Positions 21,943 to 34,889 of a stretch of 64,000 nt of DNA are shown piece by piece (position 1 is the stretch's first letter; each line of letters opens with the position of its first letter). The notes below the pieces were generated by a model, which had not been told where the DNA came from, made no database searches, and saw only the letters and a program-made list of their open reading frames with translations. A program made the position numbers and the translations under genes. Source of the stretch: Taxillus chinensis (taxonomy: Eukaryota; Streptophyta; Magnoliopsida; Santalales; Loranthaceae); the NCBI GenBank assembly GCA_023512835.1, contig CM042090.1:21418148-21482147 (forward strand), written 5' to 3'.

Positions 21943-24879
21943 TATCATAATCTTAGGTGTTAATAAAAAATGATATATATCTGATGTCACATAGAGGTTA
22001 TATGTATTATTAATATAGCTATATTATATACAGTAGTAGTAGTACGGTCTATTATTTAATGTGTGGACCTTTATTTTAGCAATCCAATCCCTTAGCCTCT
22101 GCTACGCTAGATGTGGAAGTAGGGAGTAAAAAAAAGATGGAAAAGAGATGAAAAAATAGAAAGAAAAAAGGTATAGTTGGTTAAGATAGAAAAAAAAGGT
22201 GAAAATGATATAAATTTTTTTAATTTATAATAAAAAATTAAAAAGACCATCGGTTAATTTTATCCTTACCTCCTCTCTTTTTTGGGCCTGCAATGCTGAT
22301 GTTAGTTTACTTTTAAGGGTAATTTTATAATTTTCTTTTTACTATATACTTTTTTTATATTTTTATGTTATTTTGGGTGAGAAAACTCTTACCAATACCG
22401 AGATATTTTTTATATCAGTTTTTAACTTTTACCAAGATTTTTATATCACCCAAACAGTAGAAATGAATTTTTTCACCCATTATCCTTACTTCTATACGTT
22501 TTTCATGGTATCCAAGCACAACATTAGTGTTTACAGTGGTCAACCAATAAACTGAGCTAAAGTGGTTATCACCATTAACTGTGATTTAAATGTTTTAAGA
22601 GAGTAACGTACGTGTTAGGGATGTTAATACCAAGTCAATTAAGACTTGTTATATATTTACTTATGTTAAAATAATTCATGGAAACCGCTATTGTTGGGAA
22701 AGGATTAATACTATTTTCAAACATCACACAAAACACGAGGCAAAAACAATTTTTTAATGCTTGAGGCTTGAATTTCGTCACTTAAAGGTTATGCGTTTAA
22801 GTGTAAATTTTTTATTAAGGTTATGCTTTAGGGATTTTTTTTTCTCGCCCAAGGTAGCCTTAGGTGACAGATGTTTTCTTTCATCGCTCAAGGTATTCCG
22901 TCATTTTTTAAATTAATTTTTTTAATAAATTGGGCTTAAGATCGGTACCTCTAACACTTTAAGCATGTTATAAATCCAATTTTACTAAGTTTTCATTAGG
23001 TAACTCATGGTTATATTACTCTGATATATGCACGCAATTAACTATAAGATTCTTATTATTTTGATTTCTTTCATGCTTTATTAGCTATGCATTATGTTAT
23101 GAGATATGAAAATTAATACTTATACCATGTGAGTGATATATAGCTCATGCTCAACAACTAATATATTTCATATGTAGATATTATATAGACATATAGCTAT
23201 ATAATATGTTATATATTAATTGTTTATAGTTTTGTAAAACACACACATATAAGTGTATTTGTATATATTAATATATAAATATAATATAAATAGTTTTCAT
23301 ATAATATGCAATATATTATTTTTATATATGAAATAGTTTATGTAAATACTATATATAATTATGAAAATACATATATGTATATTAATAAAGAAATATTTAT
23401 TATTTAATAAATATATAGAATAAGTCATGATGCATTGTGAACGTGTAGTCTAATTCTTAATATGATAACTTTCAAAATGAGTCGTTAGAGGATCTCCTAC
23501 CATGTTCTTATATGGTTCTCTCTACTCTATTCTATTCTATATAATAGGTAAAATATGGAAAGAAACAAAAAAAAAGCTCTACAATATTGGACACAACATT
23601 ACAATACTACTGCAGATTTGGTCACCATCCAAATACCAAAGTCAGCCTTACTCTTTTGCAACCTAAGGCATCGCTTAAGGGCCAAATTTTTTTTGAAGTA
23701 ATTGGGGAGCCTTTAAAATTTGTTTTATTTAAACTAATTTATTTGAGTAAATTTTGTTCCTCCAAAACTAATCTGAAATTCTTGTTTCGCCCCTGCTTCA
23801 ATTCCTAGCCCATTCAAGCCGCGAACTTGGGTTGACAGTTGACGGAAGGCAAACCACGCGGATGACTCAACAACACACGGGCGCATCAAAAATTCAAACA
23901 TCCAAATTGCAGCGCAAAGCAAAGAGGGACACGAAGCATGATTGGCCTCATTGCATGCTTCGCTTCGGCCTCGATCGTTTGTTTTTTTCCCATAATACAT
24001 TGCTTCGCCTTTTTTCTATTTGACGCCTTTTTGGGTCAAAGACAGCGACACCACCCATCTTGTTTCTTGGCCTGTGAGCAAACTAGGGGGACGCGTGTCG
24101 CATTTTGTGGCGCCCACATCCCCGGAGAGTGCTGCGCTGCAGAGCCTGATTGGACAATTGGAAAAGACCGAGATTTTGGCCGGGGACGTGGGATTCCAAC
24201 ACGTGTCGGTGGAACCGACCTCCTTGAATTTAAAGCGCCTTAGCGTTTGACCCCGGTGCGTGCGTGCCATTTGACACTTGGAGAACCACTACCGAAAGTC
24301 GAAAGTGCACTGCCTGCTGCTCCAATATCCACGTTGGGTTACTGTTTCCATCGTTGTCTCATGTCTGGTCTCGACTCCAATTCACGTACCACCCGTTTAT
24401 CCGTGCCGTGCACCCATGAAAAACTTCTCTTTTCTTTTTTTCCTCTTCTTTTTATGGCATGGTAAACGTTAAAAAGTAACAGTAAATAGTGAAGATATTA
24501 TGTACGGCCAACTTTGTGTCATTTGTTAGTCTGATGAAATTTATTGAACCAATGTCTAAAATATATAATACAAATATAAAAATATTACATTACCATTTAA
24601 AATTCAAAAATAGTTGTGTATCATTTTTTTTTTAGTTTCAGAAGTTATAGATGTAAGGAATAAGGATAGTCTCTCTTCCAATCATCTGGTTTTATAATAT
24701 TGATCATTTAATTCTAATATGGTATCAGATTTGTGTTTGAACTCATCAATTTTATTTCATGAGGAGTTTATTTTCAATATTTCACCTTATTCATGATTTT
24801 CGATCATGTGTATCATCTACGTTGTCACGTGAGTCAATCATATTCCCAATCGGCTCTTTGATTCTAATATATTTTTTAA

Positions 24880-24926
<47 letters not shown>

Positions 24927-25080
24927 TATTTGTCCCACCAAAGTTGCAGATATAGTTGGAATCCGCACGAACTAAATTAGATTTCGTTGGTGCTCCAAAA
25001 TAAATAAATAAAAATAGTTGAATCGAAGGGAAGCGGAGTGGGATTTAATCTGCACTTTCCAGGGCATCTTCTAAGGAGGT
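21943..25080. other. Intergenic, AT-rich with one GC-richer block
   Basis: Mostly AT-rich with no coding signal. The block 23830-24460 is of normal complexity and contains AACACGTGTCGG (around 24199-24210), a G-box/ABRE-type core. It may be the relic promoter of the U-box pseudogene that follows. No reading frame in it is recognised. Confidence 0.35.
24883..24923. repeat. (TTA)n microsatellite
   Basis: About 14 uninterrupted ATT/TTA units. Confidence 0.95.
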
Positions 25081-25084
25081 AATA

Positions 25085-25640
25085 ATGGCTGCAGTACTCA
25101 CCGGAGTCTTTTTTGGCGCCGGCGAGCCTCATCGATGACGGCCTCCTTCACGCAGTCACGGCAGTGTCAACGGACCTGATCGCCTCCTACTCGGACAAAT
25201 CACCGGCGTTCCAGCGCTTGAATTCGCGGTTTCTGATATGGAAGGTGTAGATCTTGGGCGTGATGCTAGAGTCTACCATCAGCCTGTCACCCACGACCAC
25301 GCTCTGCTTCAAGGAGCTCTATCAGGTCCTCTACTGATCTAAGATGATCCTTGATTACTGTGCGCAGTCGAGCTCGGGCCTCTTCCACACGTTCGCTCTC
25401 AAGAGATCTCAGCCCTCCTAGACATACATATGTTCCCATTAGAGGAGTTGGAGTTGGGGTTGAAACACGACTCCACCGACGTAAGAGAGCAGGTGGAGCT
25501 TCTCCGTTCGCAATATCCAGGCGCGCTAGCTGGTGGGAAGAAGCTGTACGTAGACGAGCAAGATGAGGCGCTGCATGCGCGTGAAACTCTTCCAGCCCCT
25601 GGGCAGCCTCGAGGCCGCCACAATGTGCTCCATATCGTGA
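25085..25640 (+). pseudogene. Pseudogene of PUB17/ACRE276-type U-box ARM E3 ligase (N-terminal part only)
   Basis: From about 25106 one frame reads SPESFLAPASLIDDGLLHAV, then ASYSDKSPAFQRLNSRFLI, LCFKELYQVLY and SKMILDYCAQSS. Another frame later gives PLEELELGLKHDSTDVREQV, ELLRSQ and KLYVDEQDEALHAR. These follow, in order, the N-terminal UND region of PUB17-like plant U-box/ARM-repeat ubiquitin ligases, which promote defence-related cell death. Damage is plain: TAG after WKV (near 25246), TGA after QVLY (near 25336), loss of the LWLLLQN segment and at least two frame changes. Neither the U-box nor ARM repeats follow. It is therefore a truncated, non-functional copy. Assignment to PUB17 rather than a close relative rests on remembered family sequence. 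Confidence 0.72.
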
Positions 25641-28600
25641 CCGCGTCCATCACGAACGCCGCTGCTGCCACCCTTCCGCCACCGACACTGCTGTTCCGCA
25701 GGACCACCACCGACCCTATCCCCTCGCTGCCCTGTGCACCGGTTGAGAGAATGATCACGGAAAGACAACGAGATTAACGGAGTTACACGCGTATGCTACG
25801 TATGTTACTATAGTGAACGTGGCAGCTTTAAGTGCTGCCACGTAACGAGATTGAAGGAAATACCTGCAAACTGATTTGGAGTCAAGTTTTGCCCTCATAG
25901 TTATAGGGGTAAAAAATAGGGATCTGTTTGGTACAACTTACAAATTTCTGTTTATTTTGTTAGAGTTTATTTAAAATTTTAATTTTAAAATAAATTTTAT
26001 TTATTAAGGGAGAAAATATATTTTAAGAATAATATTTTTAATAATTAAATATCATAAAAATTACAAAAAAATAGTAAGCACAAATAATAAAATAAAATAA
26101 AAGTAAAGATAAAAGGTAAAAAAATAGATTTTTTCTTTGAAATTGAATTTAAATTAATTTGAAAACATAAAATAATTTTTAAAACAGTTATTGGACTATG
26201 AAAATTAAATTTTAAAATTAAATAATTTAAAATTCATTTGATTCTATCATTTTTAAAAACAATTATCAAATCATGTTATACCAAAATTATTTAACACCAT
26301 TAGCTAAATCTTTTTAAGATTATGGCTTAACTCTTTAATATTATTCGAGCAAAGCCGGTATTACGGATAATGCACTTAGAGCACTAGTAGTATAAATTCG
26401 TATTACAGACTGTTTCATTATATTTATAGGAAAAAATTAAAAAAGTTATAAAATATTTATCCAGTATTTTCGTAATGTCTTAAGAGGTACTGTTCACCTA
26501 TTATAGTTATTAAATTATATATATATATATATATTCTTTTATCCGCTTTATGTTTCTATGGTATTTACTTTTATTTCATATTGAAGTAAAAAATTTATTT
26601 TAATAAAATAGAGAATGATTTATGAAATCTATGTTATATAAAAGAAAAAAATTAATTTAAATTTAAAAAATTTAAAACATTATTAAAAAACTTATGTGAA
26701 AGTTTGAGCAGTTTGGGCGAATGCATTTACGCCGGGGGGGGGGGGGGAAGCAAAAAAATAGTTTCATTGCACTTTCCGAATTTTTACTTAATTTATTATA
26801 TATGTTGCTAGTATTTACATAAATAGAATATCTATTGTCTACGTTGTATTAAAAAGTCCAATATGTATGTTTCCTTCGGTGAAAAACTTATAACAAATTT
26901 AGAATAATACCAAAAAAAATAAGATTAGGTAATATATTTCAGCATTACAATCAATAATAATAACTAATTCATTATTAGTCTTATCTAATCGTAGTGATAC
27001 CTAATTTCTCTCTAATGAAATAAGAAATTGCAAATGAAACAAGGCTTGAATTTAATATTCAACTAAATGACTAGCCAAATTTATTTACCTGGTTAACATT
27101 TATTTTAACATTGAAAATATATTTTCACCAATTCAGTCAGGTGAGGAGAAAAAAAACAGGGAGATAATTTAAAATATAAAAATAAATAAAATTAATATTT
27201 TAATTAAATAATGAAAGACTTGTTAGGGTGATGTTTGTGTTGTAAAATATAGGCTGCTATGGAAATCACAAGTTAATATGTACTGATACGTTTGAGTGAG
27301 GTCACACGTCGTTCAATCATGTTCATGCTTTATGCTTTGATTTATTTATATATATATAGTTTTTATTGCGAGAATATATTATGGTTCCATCTCACAAAAT
27401 TGATTTTAATTCAAATATAAAGGGATCAAACTCAATCGTTAGAAAATTGCGATGGATGGATGAGATCTGACATAGCTGCGTTGCGTATAATAATTCTGAA
27501 CGTGAATGTAAACGTTACCCAATCATTCTAGAAGGTGAATCATTCTAGGATTTTTGATTAGTTTGTCGAGGTTTTGAGTTTTGGTTTGTTTTATGTTTAC
27601 ATTTGTTTAGGAGGGTGCCATGTGTGCGTGGGTAACATACGAAGTCGGAGTGGGACCCTTCCATGTGTCGGGACGTGGCAAAATGGAATCGCGGGGCTGA
27701 GTTGACTAGTATTCGGTGGACAGCAACACACCGTATCCCACCCTCAACCATTTCCTCCAATTTTCAACCCCGCATTTTCTTCTTCCTCACTTCTCACCGC
27801 CCACGGCCTGCCACGCCCGTACGGACGGCCCACCCACCCACACCCCCCCAAAAGTTGCTCCATCTGGCAAATTTGTTTTTTTTTTTTTAAAACACAAAAA
27901 AAGAGCCATTAATTATATAATAGAATAGAAAGGGAAAACAACAAGTTTGTCGATATGGTAGGTAACTGGCTGGAGAGCAGATTAGAAATAGAAGCAAAGC
28001 AAACAATATTAAATATAAAAAACAAGTTCAGTTATTTTAAAAAAATAATTGTTTGTTCAAGGATTTTTTTTTTCCCTTTTAAACGAACCTTATCCAAAAT
28101 TACTACTCATTTTTTTTAAAAAAAATGTTTTTACCTAAATTTTTTTATTATTATAAGTTTTAACATTTTCAACTGAGAGACCAATTTTTTAATACCTAAA
28201 GCGGATACTATTTGATTAAAAAAATGATCAATACACAAACAATCTCATCTAAATTTTCAAATTCACCGTCTGTTTACTTAAAGGATAATTATAATAACAC
28301 AGTAAATATCACATATACTTAGTCACGCTCGTAGCTGCAATGATGAATATATATATTCTTTTCCTACCTCCACGCCTATGACTTATTTAACAAGAACAAT
28401 ACTATCTAAACCGCATGCAAAATATTTAATTAATTTCCTATATGAGGAAAAAGACTTGGTCATAATATGAAATTCTCGCAGGTGCGAAAGATATTTTAGA
28501 AGAGAAGTCGCTCATTTCAGCTCATCCATGGTCCAAGTCCACCGGCAGACATTTTTTTTGTTCATTACCTTTATTATTTAAATACCTATGTGAATGTTAC

Positions 28601-29042
28601 CAGGTCACACAGTACCCCCACCAAGTTACATTGAAAAAATAATAAATTATTAGAATCTAAATATTCATTAACGAATTTATATTAAATTATACTTAATTAA
28701 TATGAAATTATTCTAATATTCCACACTTTGACAATTAATGTAAATAATATGCACAATAACAAATCATAAATAAAATAAAACAAAACATCCGAATAATATC
28801 ATATTAAAATTCAAAAGTTAACAACTTAAGATTATTAGAAGGCAAGAAAGAATGGCTTATATTTATATGAAGCTACATACATTAGTGACTTTTCCAATAA
28901 TTTTAATATAAATAAATCAAATTAATATGAATATAAATATAAAATAAAAGAATGAGGAAGCGAAACATTACTATATTTTACTCATCTGGTTGCTTCAAAT
29001 CTATAGGCAGCAGAGCAGACAGCTCTGTCTTGTTTATGCTCT

Positions 29043-29044
<2 letters not shown>
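25641..29044. other. Intergenic, AT-rich; ERF upstream region towards the right
   Basis: 25641-25760 is GC-rich and adjoins the pseudogene but is not readable as protein. 25930-27200 is very AT-rich. 27590-27880 is a complex, C-rich patch without recognised coding sequence. The remainder is AT-rich. Confidence 0.35.
26734..26747. repeat. Homopolymer of 14 G
   Basis: Fourteen consecutive guanines in otherwise AT-rich DNA. Confidence 0.95.

Positions 29045-29073
<29 letters not shown>
29045..29073. repeat. (GA)n microsatellite upstream of the ERF gene
   Basis: An uninterrupted AG repeat of 29 bases. A complementary (CT)n tract lies about 180 bases downstream, so the two could pair in single-stranded DNA. 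Confidence 0.95.
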
Positions 29074-29075
<2 letters not shown>

Positions 29076-29252
29076 AATAAATATCTGAGTGACGAGAGGG
29101 GGGGTAGAGTGGAAGCAAGGTAATCGGGAAAATCCGGGTCCTTCGTGGCCCCCACGTATGGGAAAAAACAAACCCAAACCCAAGCCCAAACCCAAAACCC
29201 AACCAACCACGAATCACGAGAAACCTCTCCGGTCTTCCCTTCCGTCCCCCCA

Positions 29253-29255
<3 letters not shown>

Positions 29256-29292
<37 letters not shown>
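29256..29292. repeat. (CT)n microsatellite in the ERF promoter/leader
   Basis: A CT repeat of 37 bases immediately upstream of the presumed TATA box. Pyrimidine patches of this type are common in plant core promoters. Confidence 0.95.
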
Positions 29293-29296
<4 letters not shown>

Positions 29297-29324
29297 TTTC
29301 TCTTCCGTATCTTTTCCTGCTCCC

Positions 29325-29331
29325 TTATAAA
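29325..29331 (+). promoter_or_regulatory. Presumed TATA box of the ERF gene
   Basis: TTATAAA in the context CTCCCTTATAAACTC, followed about 30 bases on by CT-rich initiator-like sequence. This would give a 5' UTR of roughly 370 nt before the ATG at 29730. Confidence 0.45.
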
Positions 29332-29729
29332 CTCTCTCTCTGCCCCCTCATTTCTTTCTCAAATCTCTCACAGCACTCTCTCTCCCTCTCTGCTTCTCGC
29401 CTTATACACACGCCCAAGCAAGCACGGACAAAACACCATCTTCAACCTCTGATTCCCCCCATGCTGCTCGCCGCTCACTCTCCTCTCAATATAAATCCAA
29501 TCTGAGTCTTTCTTGAAAATTTGATCTTTTTCTTTTCTTTTTGAGAAGAAAAGAAAAAAAAAAGAAAGAGTTTGTTGTTTCCCAGTTGTAATCTCCTAAT
29601 ATCTCATCCTGTTGGTTTCTGTCAATATCAGATCCTAAGATTTGGTAAGAGATTGGGAGAGAGTGGGCGGCCAAATTTTAACATTCTTGAGTGGGGGAAT
29701 CGATTAGAATTGGAGTGCTTGCTTTCCAC

Positions 29730-30999
29730 ATGGCGGCAGCAGCAGCAGCAGCAAGGAAGAAGAGTGGGAAATCCAAGAAAGGCGTGGACGACGAGACGCA
29801 GATTCAGATGAGGCGTCACATGGATGTGGACGGCGAGGGGCGGCATCGGAAGCCAGTTTTTGATGAGGCTTCCACGCCCACCAGACCCTTGAAGAAGATC
29901 CGAAGCCCCGACCACCCAAACCCCCAATTCTTCTCCACCTACCAGACCCCTCCAAACCATACACCCCCCTCCTCTTCTGTCTCCTCCATTTCCGGTTCCG
30001 GACACCAATTTCCTTTCGCGTTCGACGCCTCAGGAACAACAGCAGCAGCACCACCCACCCTGCATCACTACCTCCAAACGCAGCACCCACAGATGATTTC
30101 CTTCGCCCCCGGGCAGAGCTACGGCGGTGTGGAGTACCCTAATCAGGCGCTCTACGCCGCGGCACCGGAATCAGGAAAGTTGGCCGCGCTGCCGGCGGCG
30201 CAGCAGCAGCACCTGCTCCAGTACTGGAGCGATGCCCTGAATCTGAGCCCCAGAGGGAGGATGATGATGATGAACAGGCTGGGACCGGACGGGAGGCCTC
30301 AGCTCAGGCCTCTGGCGCAGCACATCAGCACCACCAAGCTCTACCGGGGCGTCCGCCAGCGGCATTGGGGGAAATGGGTCGCCGAGATACGCCTCCCCCG
30401 TGACCGCGCCCGCCTCTGGCTAGGCACCTTCGACACCGCCGAGGAAGCCGCTATGGCCTACGACCGCGAGGCCTTCAGGCTCCGTGGCGAGAACGCCCGC
30501 CTCAACTTCCCCGAGCACTTCCTCAACAAAAACAGGGAAGCAGAAACAGAGTCCCCTGCGTCGTCACAACCCACTTCCGGCGGCTCCTCCCAGTACCCCA
30601 GCCAGCCTCAGGCAGGCCCAGAGCCGATTCCGCCGCAGGCCGATTTGCAGCCTCCGCCAGCCGTTTCTGAGGATTATTTAGGAACTGGGTCTGGTGAGAG
30701 CGTGGCGGTTGATGAGGTTACGGCGACTGCTGCTGGAGGAGAAGGGGGTTCGGAGTTGATGTGGAGGGAAATGGCGGCGGCGGAGTGGTTCAATGCAATC
30801 CCAGAGGGTTGGGGACCCGGAAGCCCTGTTTGGGACGATTTTGATCCCACCAACAACCTTCTCATGCCCGGAAACCTCCCGTTTCCTGACACCAACCAGC
30901 AGTATTTCGGCGACTTCGACTTCAAAAACCGCCAGGAGGACCACTCTGGTTCTGCCACTTCGTCATCATCGTCTTCCTGCCCCATGAGGCCTTTCTTTT

Positions 31000-31001
<2 letters not shown>
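29730..31001 (+). CDS. ERF053: AP2/ERF transcription factor, DREB A-6 / ERF053-ERF054 type
   Basis: A single exon of 423 residues. ATG 29730 is chosen because an in-frame TGA lies at 29688-29690 and no ATG intervenes. One AP2 domain spans residues 205-261, beginning [20 protein letters not shown] and ending ARLNFP. The WVAEIRLP wording (Val then Leu at the two diagnostic positions) marks the DREB A-6 branch. Upstream lie a basic stretch near the N-terminus ([10 protein letters not shown]), a RPLKKIRSP segment and the conserved [14 protein letters not shown] block (about 170-185) typical of ERF053/ERF054. The C-terminal half is acidic, Gln/Ser/Pro-rich and probably activating. Proteins of this group bind DRE/GCC elements and act in dehydration and wound responses. 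The gene is GC-rich. The symbol is given by similarity; ERF054 is the alternative. Confidence 0.9.

Positions 31002-31003
<2 letters not shown>

Positions 31004-31054
<51 letters not shown>
31004..31054. repeat. (CT)n microsatellite at the ERF stop codon
   Basis: A 51-base CT repeat begins two bases after the stop codon, at the start of the 3' UTR. Confidence 0.95.
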
Positions 31055-31057
<3 letters not shown>

Positions 31058-32893
31058 CACGACGCCCGCACAATTGAGCTCACAGGAGAGTCCTAATCAG
31101 CTTGAAGATTTTTCATTAACTTTTCTCTTTCAGAAAGCAGCAACATGGGCTTTCCTTGCCCTTTTTACCTTTTCTTCCCTACCCCCCAATTTCACGCCCT
31201 TTGTGTTGCCTCTCTCTCTCTCTCTCTACCACTGGTTGCAGATTTTTTCGTAAGACAACTTGTGATACCCTTGGTCCTCTGTCGCTTTCTTTCAGATCGT
31301 GAGCTTTTCAAACTCCACTTTTCGGTTTTTGGTATCTTTGATTTCCTATTCTGTCATAATCTGATCTTGAGACTCCTATTCTGTTACTCATCCTCATCTG
31401 CTACACCGAGGCTGCATATTTTTTTGGCCTCCCAGCAGTGTGTATTTTCCTCAGTGGCTTTCAGCTTCCTATCAATTCTAGTATTAGAATCATCAGCAGC
31501 AGTATTAGTATCTTATAATATAGCCAGCCTACTATGCCTCTCACTGTATGGGTCGGTTTTTTTTTTTTTTTTTTTTGATTTTTTGGATGTATGTTGTTGT
31601 TGTATGGAAAAGATTGTGCTAGCATGAGGTGAATTTAGCGCTGGACCATCATGGAGGGGACAGTTTTGTGATCCCCTCCATCAATCCGTCTATCGCTTGG
31701 TCGATTTTTTTGGAACTGCGATGATGAGACGGATCGGTCCACGATCGCGGTAGTGTACGTGGCTGTATGGATGATCATAATGTATGCTATCAACTATCAC
31801 CCTCTTGCTTTATGCGTTACTACTATATATATGGTACTTGAATTTGTGATCTGAAAGCATCGATTGCCGTTTCATTTTGTATTGGGTTCATGGCATGCAC
31901 ATGTTCTGTCTTTCGCTTTTGAGAGCCTGTGTCGTATGACCCCATGTTACCTTGTTGTACTGTTAAAGGAATGCACGCCCTTTGGAGTTGTTTTTCACGA
32001 TATCACTAACAGCTTTCTACCCAATTCATGTACTTTAACGGAGGTGGAAGAATTGAAAGTGAAGAAAATAGGGAAAAAAGGGGAAAAGGTGGTGGGAAAG
32101 GTGTTTTTTGTAAAGAAAAAAAAAAAAGAATAGAGGAAATAATTAAATATAGAATGGGTAGGGGGTGAAACGGCTTTTCCCTGCCTTTGAAAGGAAAAAT
32201 CACATTGGCATCCATCCCGCTCCTGGCCAAGCAAGGGAAAAATTCCTGCCTTTTCTGAACAGCAAGGGTAAGGTCTTGACAGCGATTTACTTCCCATATA
32301 TAAATAAACAAACATGAACGCATTCTTACACGAATAACTTCAAACACATAATTATTTTTAAAAAAATTATGTATTTAAATTATTTTTTATTTTTTTAAAC
32401 TATAAATATATATCATAATAAGTTTTTTATATTATTAAATATGAAATAAAAGTAAATATTATGAGAAATAAAAATAAATATATAATTTAATAATTATAAA
32501 TAATAAATAATATTTTTAATATATAAAAAAATATTGTATAAATTTTATAAAGAAAATTAAATATAAAATATGTAATAATTTTATGACTTTTAAATTATTA
32601 TTTTTTAAAATATAGGAAGAAAATTTTGTTAGTGCATTTGGTATATCACGTACGAAAATGATGAGCATGTAAGCTAAACTTAGAAGGCGTAGATAAAAAT
32701 ATTTCATTTGCCCTCGGTTCGGTGAGATATACAAAATGAGTGAAAAAAAATTTAAAGTGAAAACGAAATGAAAAAAAAGATATTGAAAGAAAAAGAGCAT
32801 GAAAAAAGTTTTCGTGTCGCTGTTTGATTGAGTTAGAAAAGCGTAAAAACGTTTAAAATATGTGTTTCTTTTTATTAGTCTGGAAGAAAATAT

Positions 32894-32926
<33 letters not shown>

Positions 32927-34850
32927 GTATATTTATTTATAAATATATTCATGAAATATTATTTTTATCATTTGTTGTACCATATTGAGCAATAGTAAAA
33001 AGAATATTTTGTACATACAATTTGACTGTCATTTTTCCATAGTAAATTATATCCGTCAAAAATAGTAGTCGTTAAGGGCTATTTCATAACTCGTTTTCTA
33101 TCTTTTCCTGTTTAATTTTCACGCCTACCAAACACGTAAATCAATCACTCCTCTTTCTTTTCTTTTCTTTTTTTCAACATCTATCTCTATATATACACAC
33201 ACACTCCATAACTCAATACAACCTTCTTTTAAAGCTCCTTTAAGAAAATTATTCTCTATAAACATTGACATCCGGCTAAGAAATTGAATTTTTTTTATCA
33301 ATTTATCGAATTGAATGCAAAAAAACTTCTTCCACTTAACAAATATCTCTACAAATTATTATGTATGAATAGTAATTAAATTTGATTAGCTACTATACCA
33401 CTCGATAAATTAAAATATTAATAAAAAATTATTAGATACGTATATTTTAAATGAACGCTTTAAATAAGTGAAAAATATTAAAATTTTAAAAAATAATAAT
33501 AAAATATTATTAAAATAAATATAAAGTTAAAATATTAAGTCCAATATGTATAACATTTTTTTTACTCTATTAATCAAATATTATGTGAACCATATGCTAA
33601 TACTACTCTTTTCTCCTCGTCTCCCCAAATCGACAGTCCTTTGCTAAAAAACAATTGATCGTACCTCCTTTCTGGAGTGTGGATTCAAAAACAAGCCCTC
33701 TTATGATGATAGGTAACGGATTGTGGCATTGGTCTCGCGACATGGTGTTTGAATGACACGCCAAATCCTTGGTGTCCAGCAGTTTGGGATTGTTGGTGAA
33801 CAACAGGAGTTGTTAGGATACCATTTTGTAACCAATTTGTTTATATGCTTTAATATATTTGTGTGTCATTGTATATGCTAACTTTGATATCAATATGTTA
33901 TGATGGAACACTATAATATACAAAGATGTTGGTTTTACTTGTTTTCTAATTTTATTTTCAAAATTGGAGAGTTATTTTTGAGTACACAAACAAAAAACTA
34001 AAAACATCCAATAGTTATTTTTATTTTTATTACTTGAAAATTGTTTTTATTATTTAAAATTTTTATTTATTTTACTCAAAATAAATATTATATTTTAAAA
34101 TTTAAAAAAACAAACAAACATGTTCTTTTAACATTAGCAGAATTGAGAAAAAAAACTGACAAACTGATTTATCCCAATAAGCCGATTGACCGAAACAGAA
34201 TAAACCAAAAATCAAATAAATTGATGTTTATTTGTGCAAGTAGACTAACCTCTCAATCCGACCGAAAATCGAATAAAGTGATTAGATAAATAGTGTAACC
34301 CGTCCAAATCAACGGGTGACCACTTTTGGATGATAAATTTTCTCTAACACGGTAAAAAATATAAAAAATTTATAAATTAGAAGTGAAAGTCTTTTAATTG
34401 TTGATCTCTTAGGTTTAATCTAAATGTGTTTTTTATGGCGATAATTTATTGATTTGGTTTGTTGAGATTATATATTAGATTTTTTATTCTAATTTGTATT
34501 GATGTTGTGAATTTAAGGTGAGAAATTAACGATTCTAAAGTTGTACAGAAAAACTATTAGTCCGATTTAATTCAACAAATCGACCAACAAAAAACTAAAT
34601 AAATTAAAAATTAAATAAATCGATTTGAGAGAGTAAAATAATTTTATCAATTCGATCAAAAACTAAAAATTATGTTTTGAAAAATAATATAACCTGACCG
34701 ATGATAACCCTACTTAAAAGTGTACGTTGTAAAAACAAGATTAATATGATATGAATTACAACCGCACACTTTTCATATTTAATATTTATTTTTAAAATAT
34801 TTGTGCGTGGGCAGATAGATATGTATTTTAAAATTATGGTCATTGATAGT

Positions 34851-34889
<39 letters not shown>

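Noticed and set aside
21660..23200. tRNA genes
   Set aside because: The only tRNA-like boxes form a SINE-like unit without a complete cloverleaf; no intact tRNA was seen in the window.
29089..29505. Open frame across the ERF promoter and leader
   Set aside because: It owes its length to the (CT)n and CCCAAA repeats and lies upstream of the TATA box and leader.
31145..31627. 160-codon open frame after the ERF gene
   Set aside because: It is low-complexity Ser/Leu/Phe-rich sequence from CT-rich 3' UTR, with no family resemblance.
33800..33850. TGTTAGGATACC as the start of a copia LTR
   Set aside because: No polypurine tract, paired LTR or pol sequence could be shown beside it.
34140..34720. 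MITE-like region with repeated CCGAACCGA-type motifs
   Set aside because: Suggestive composition but no defined termini.
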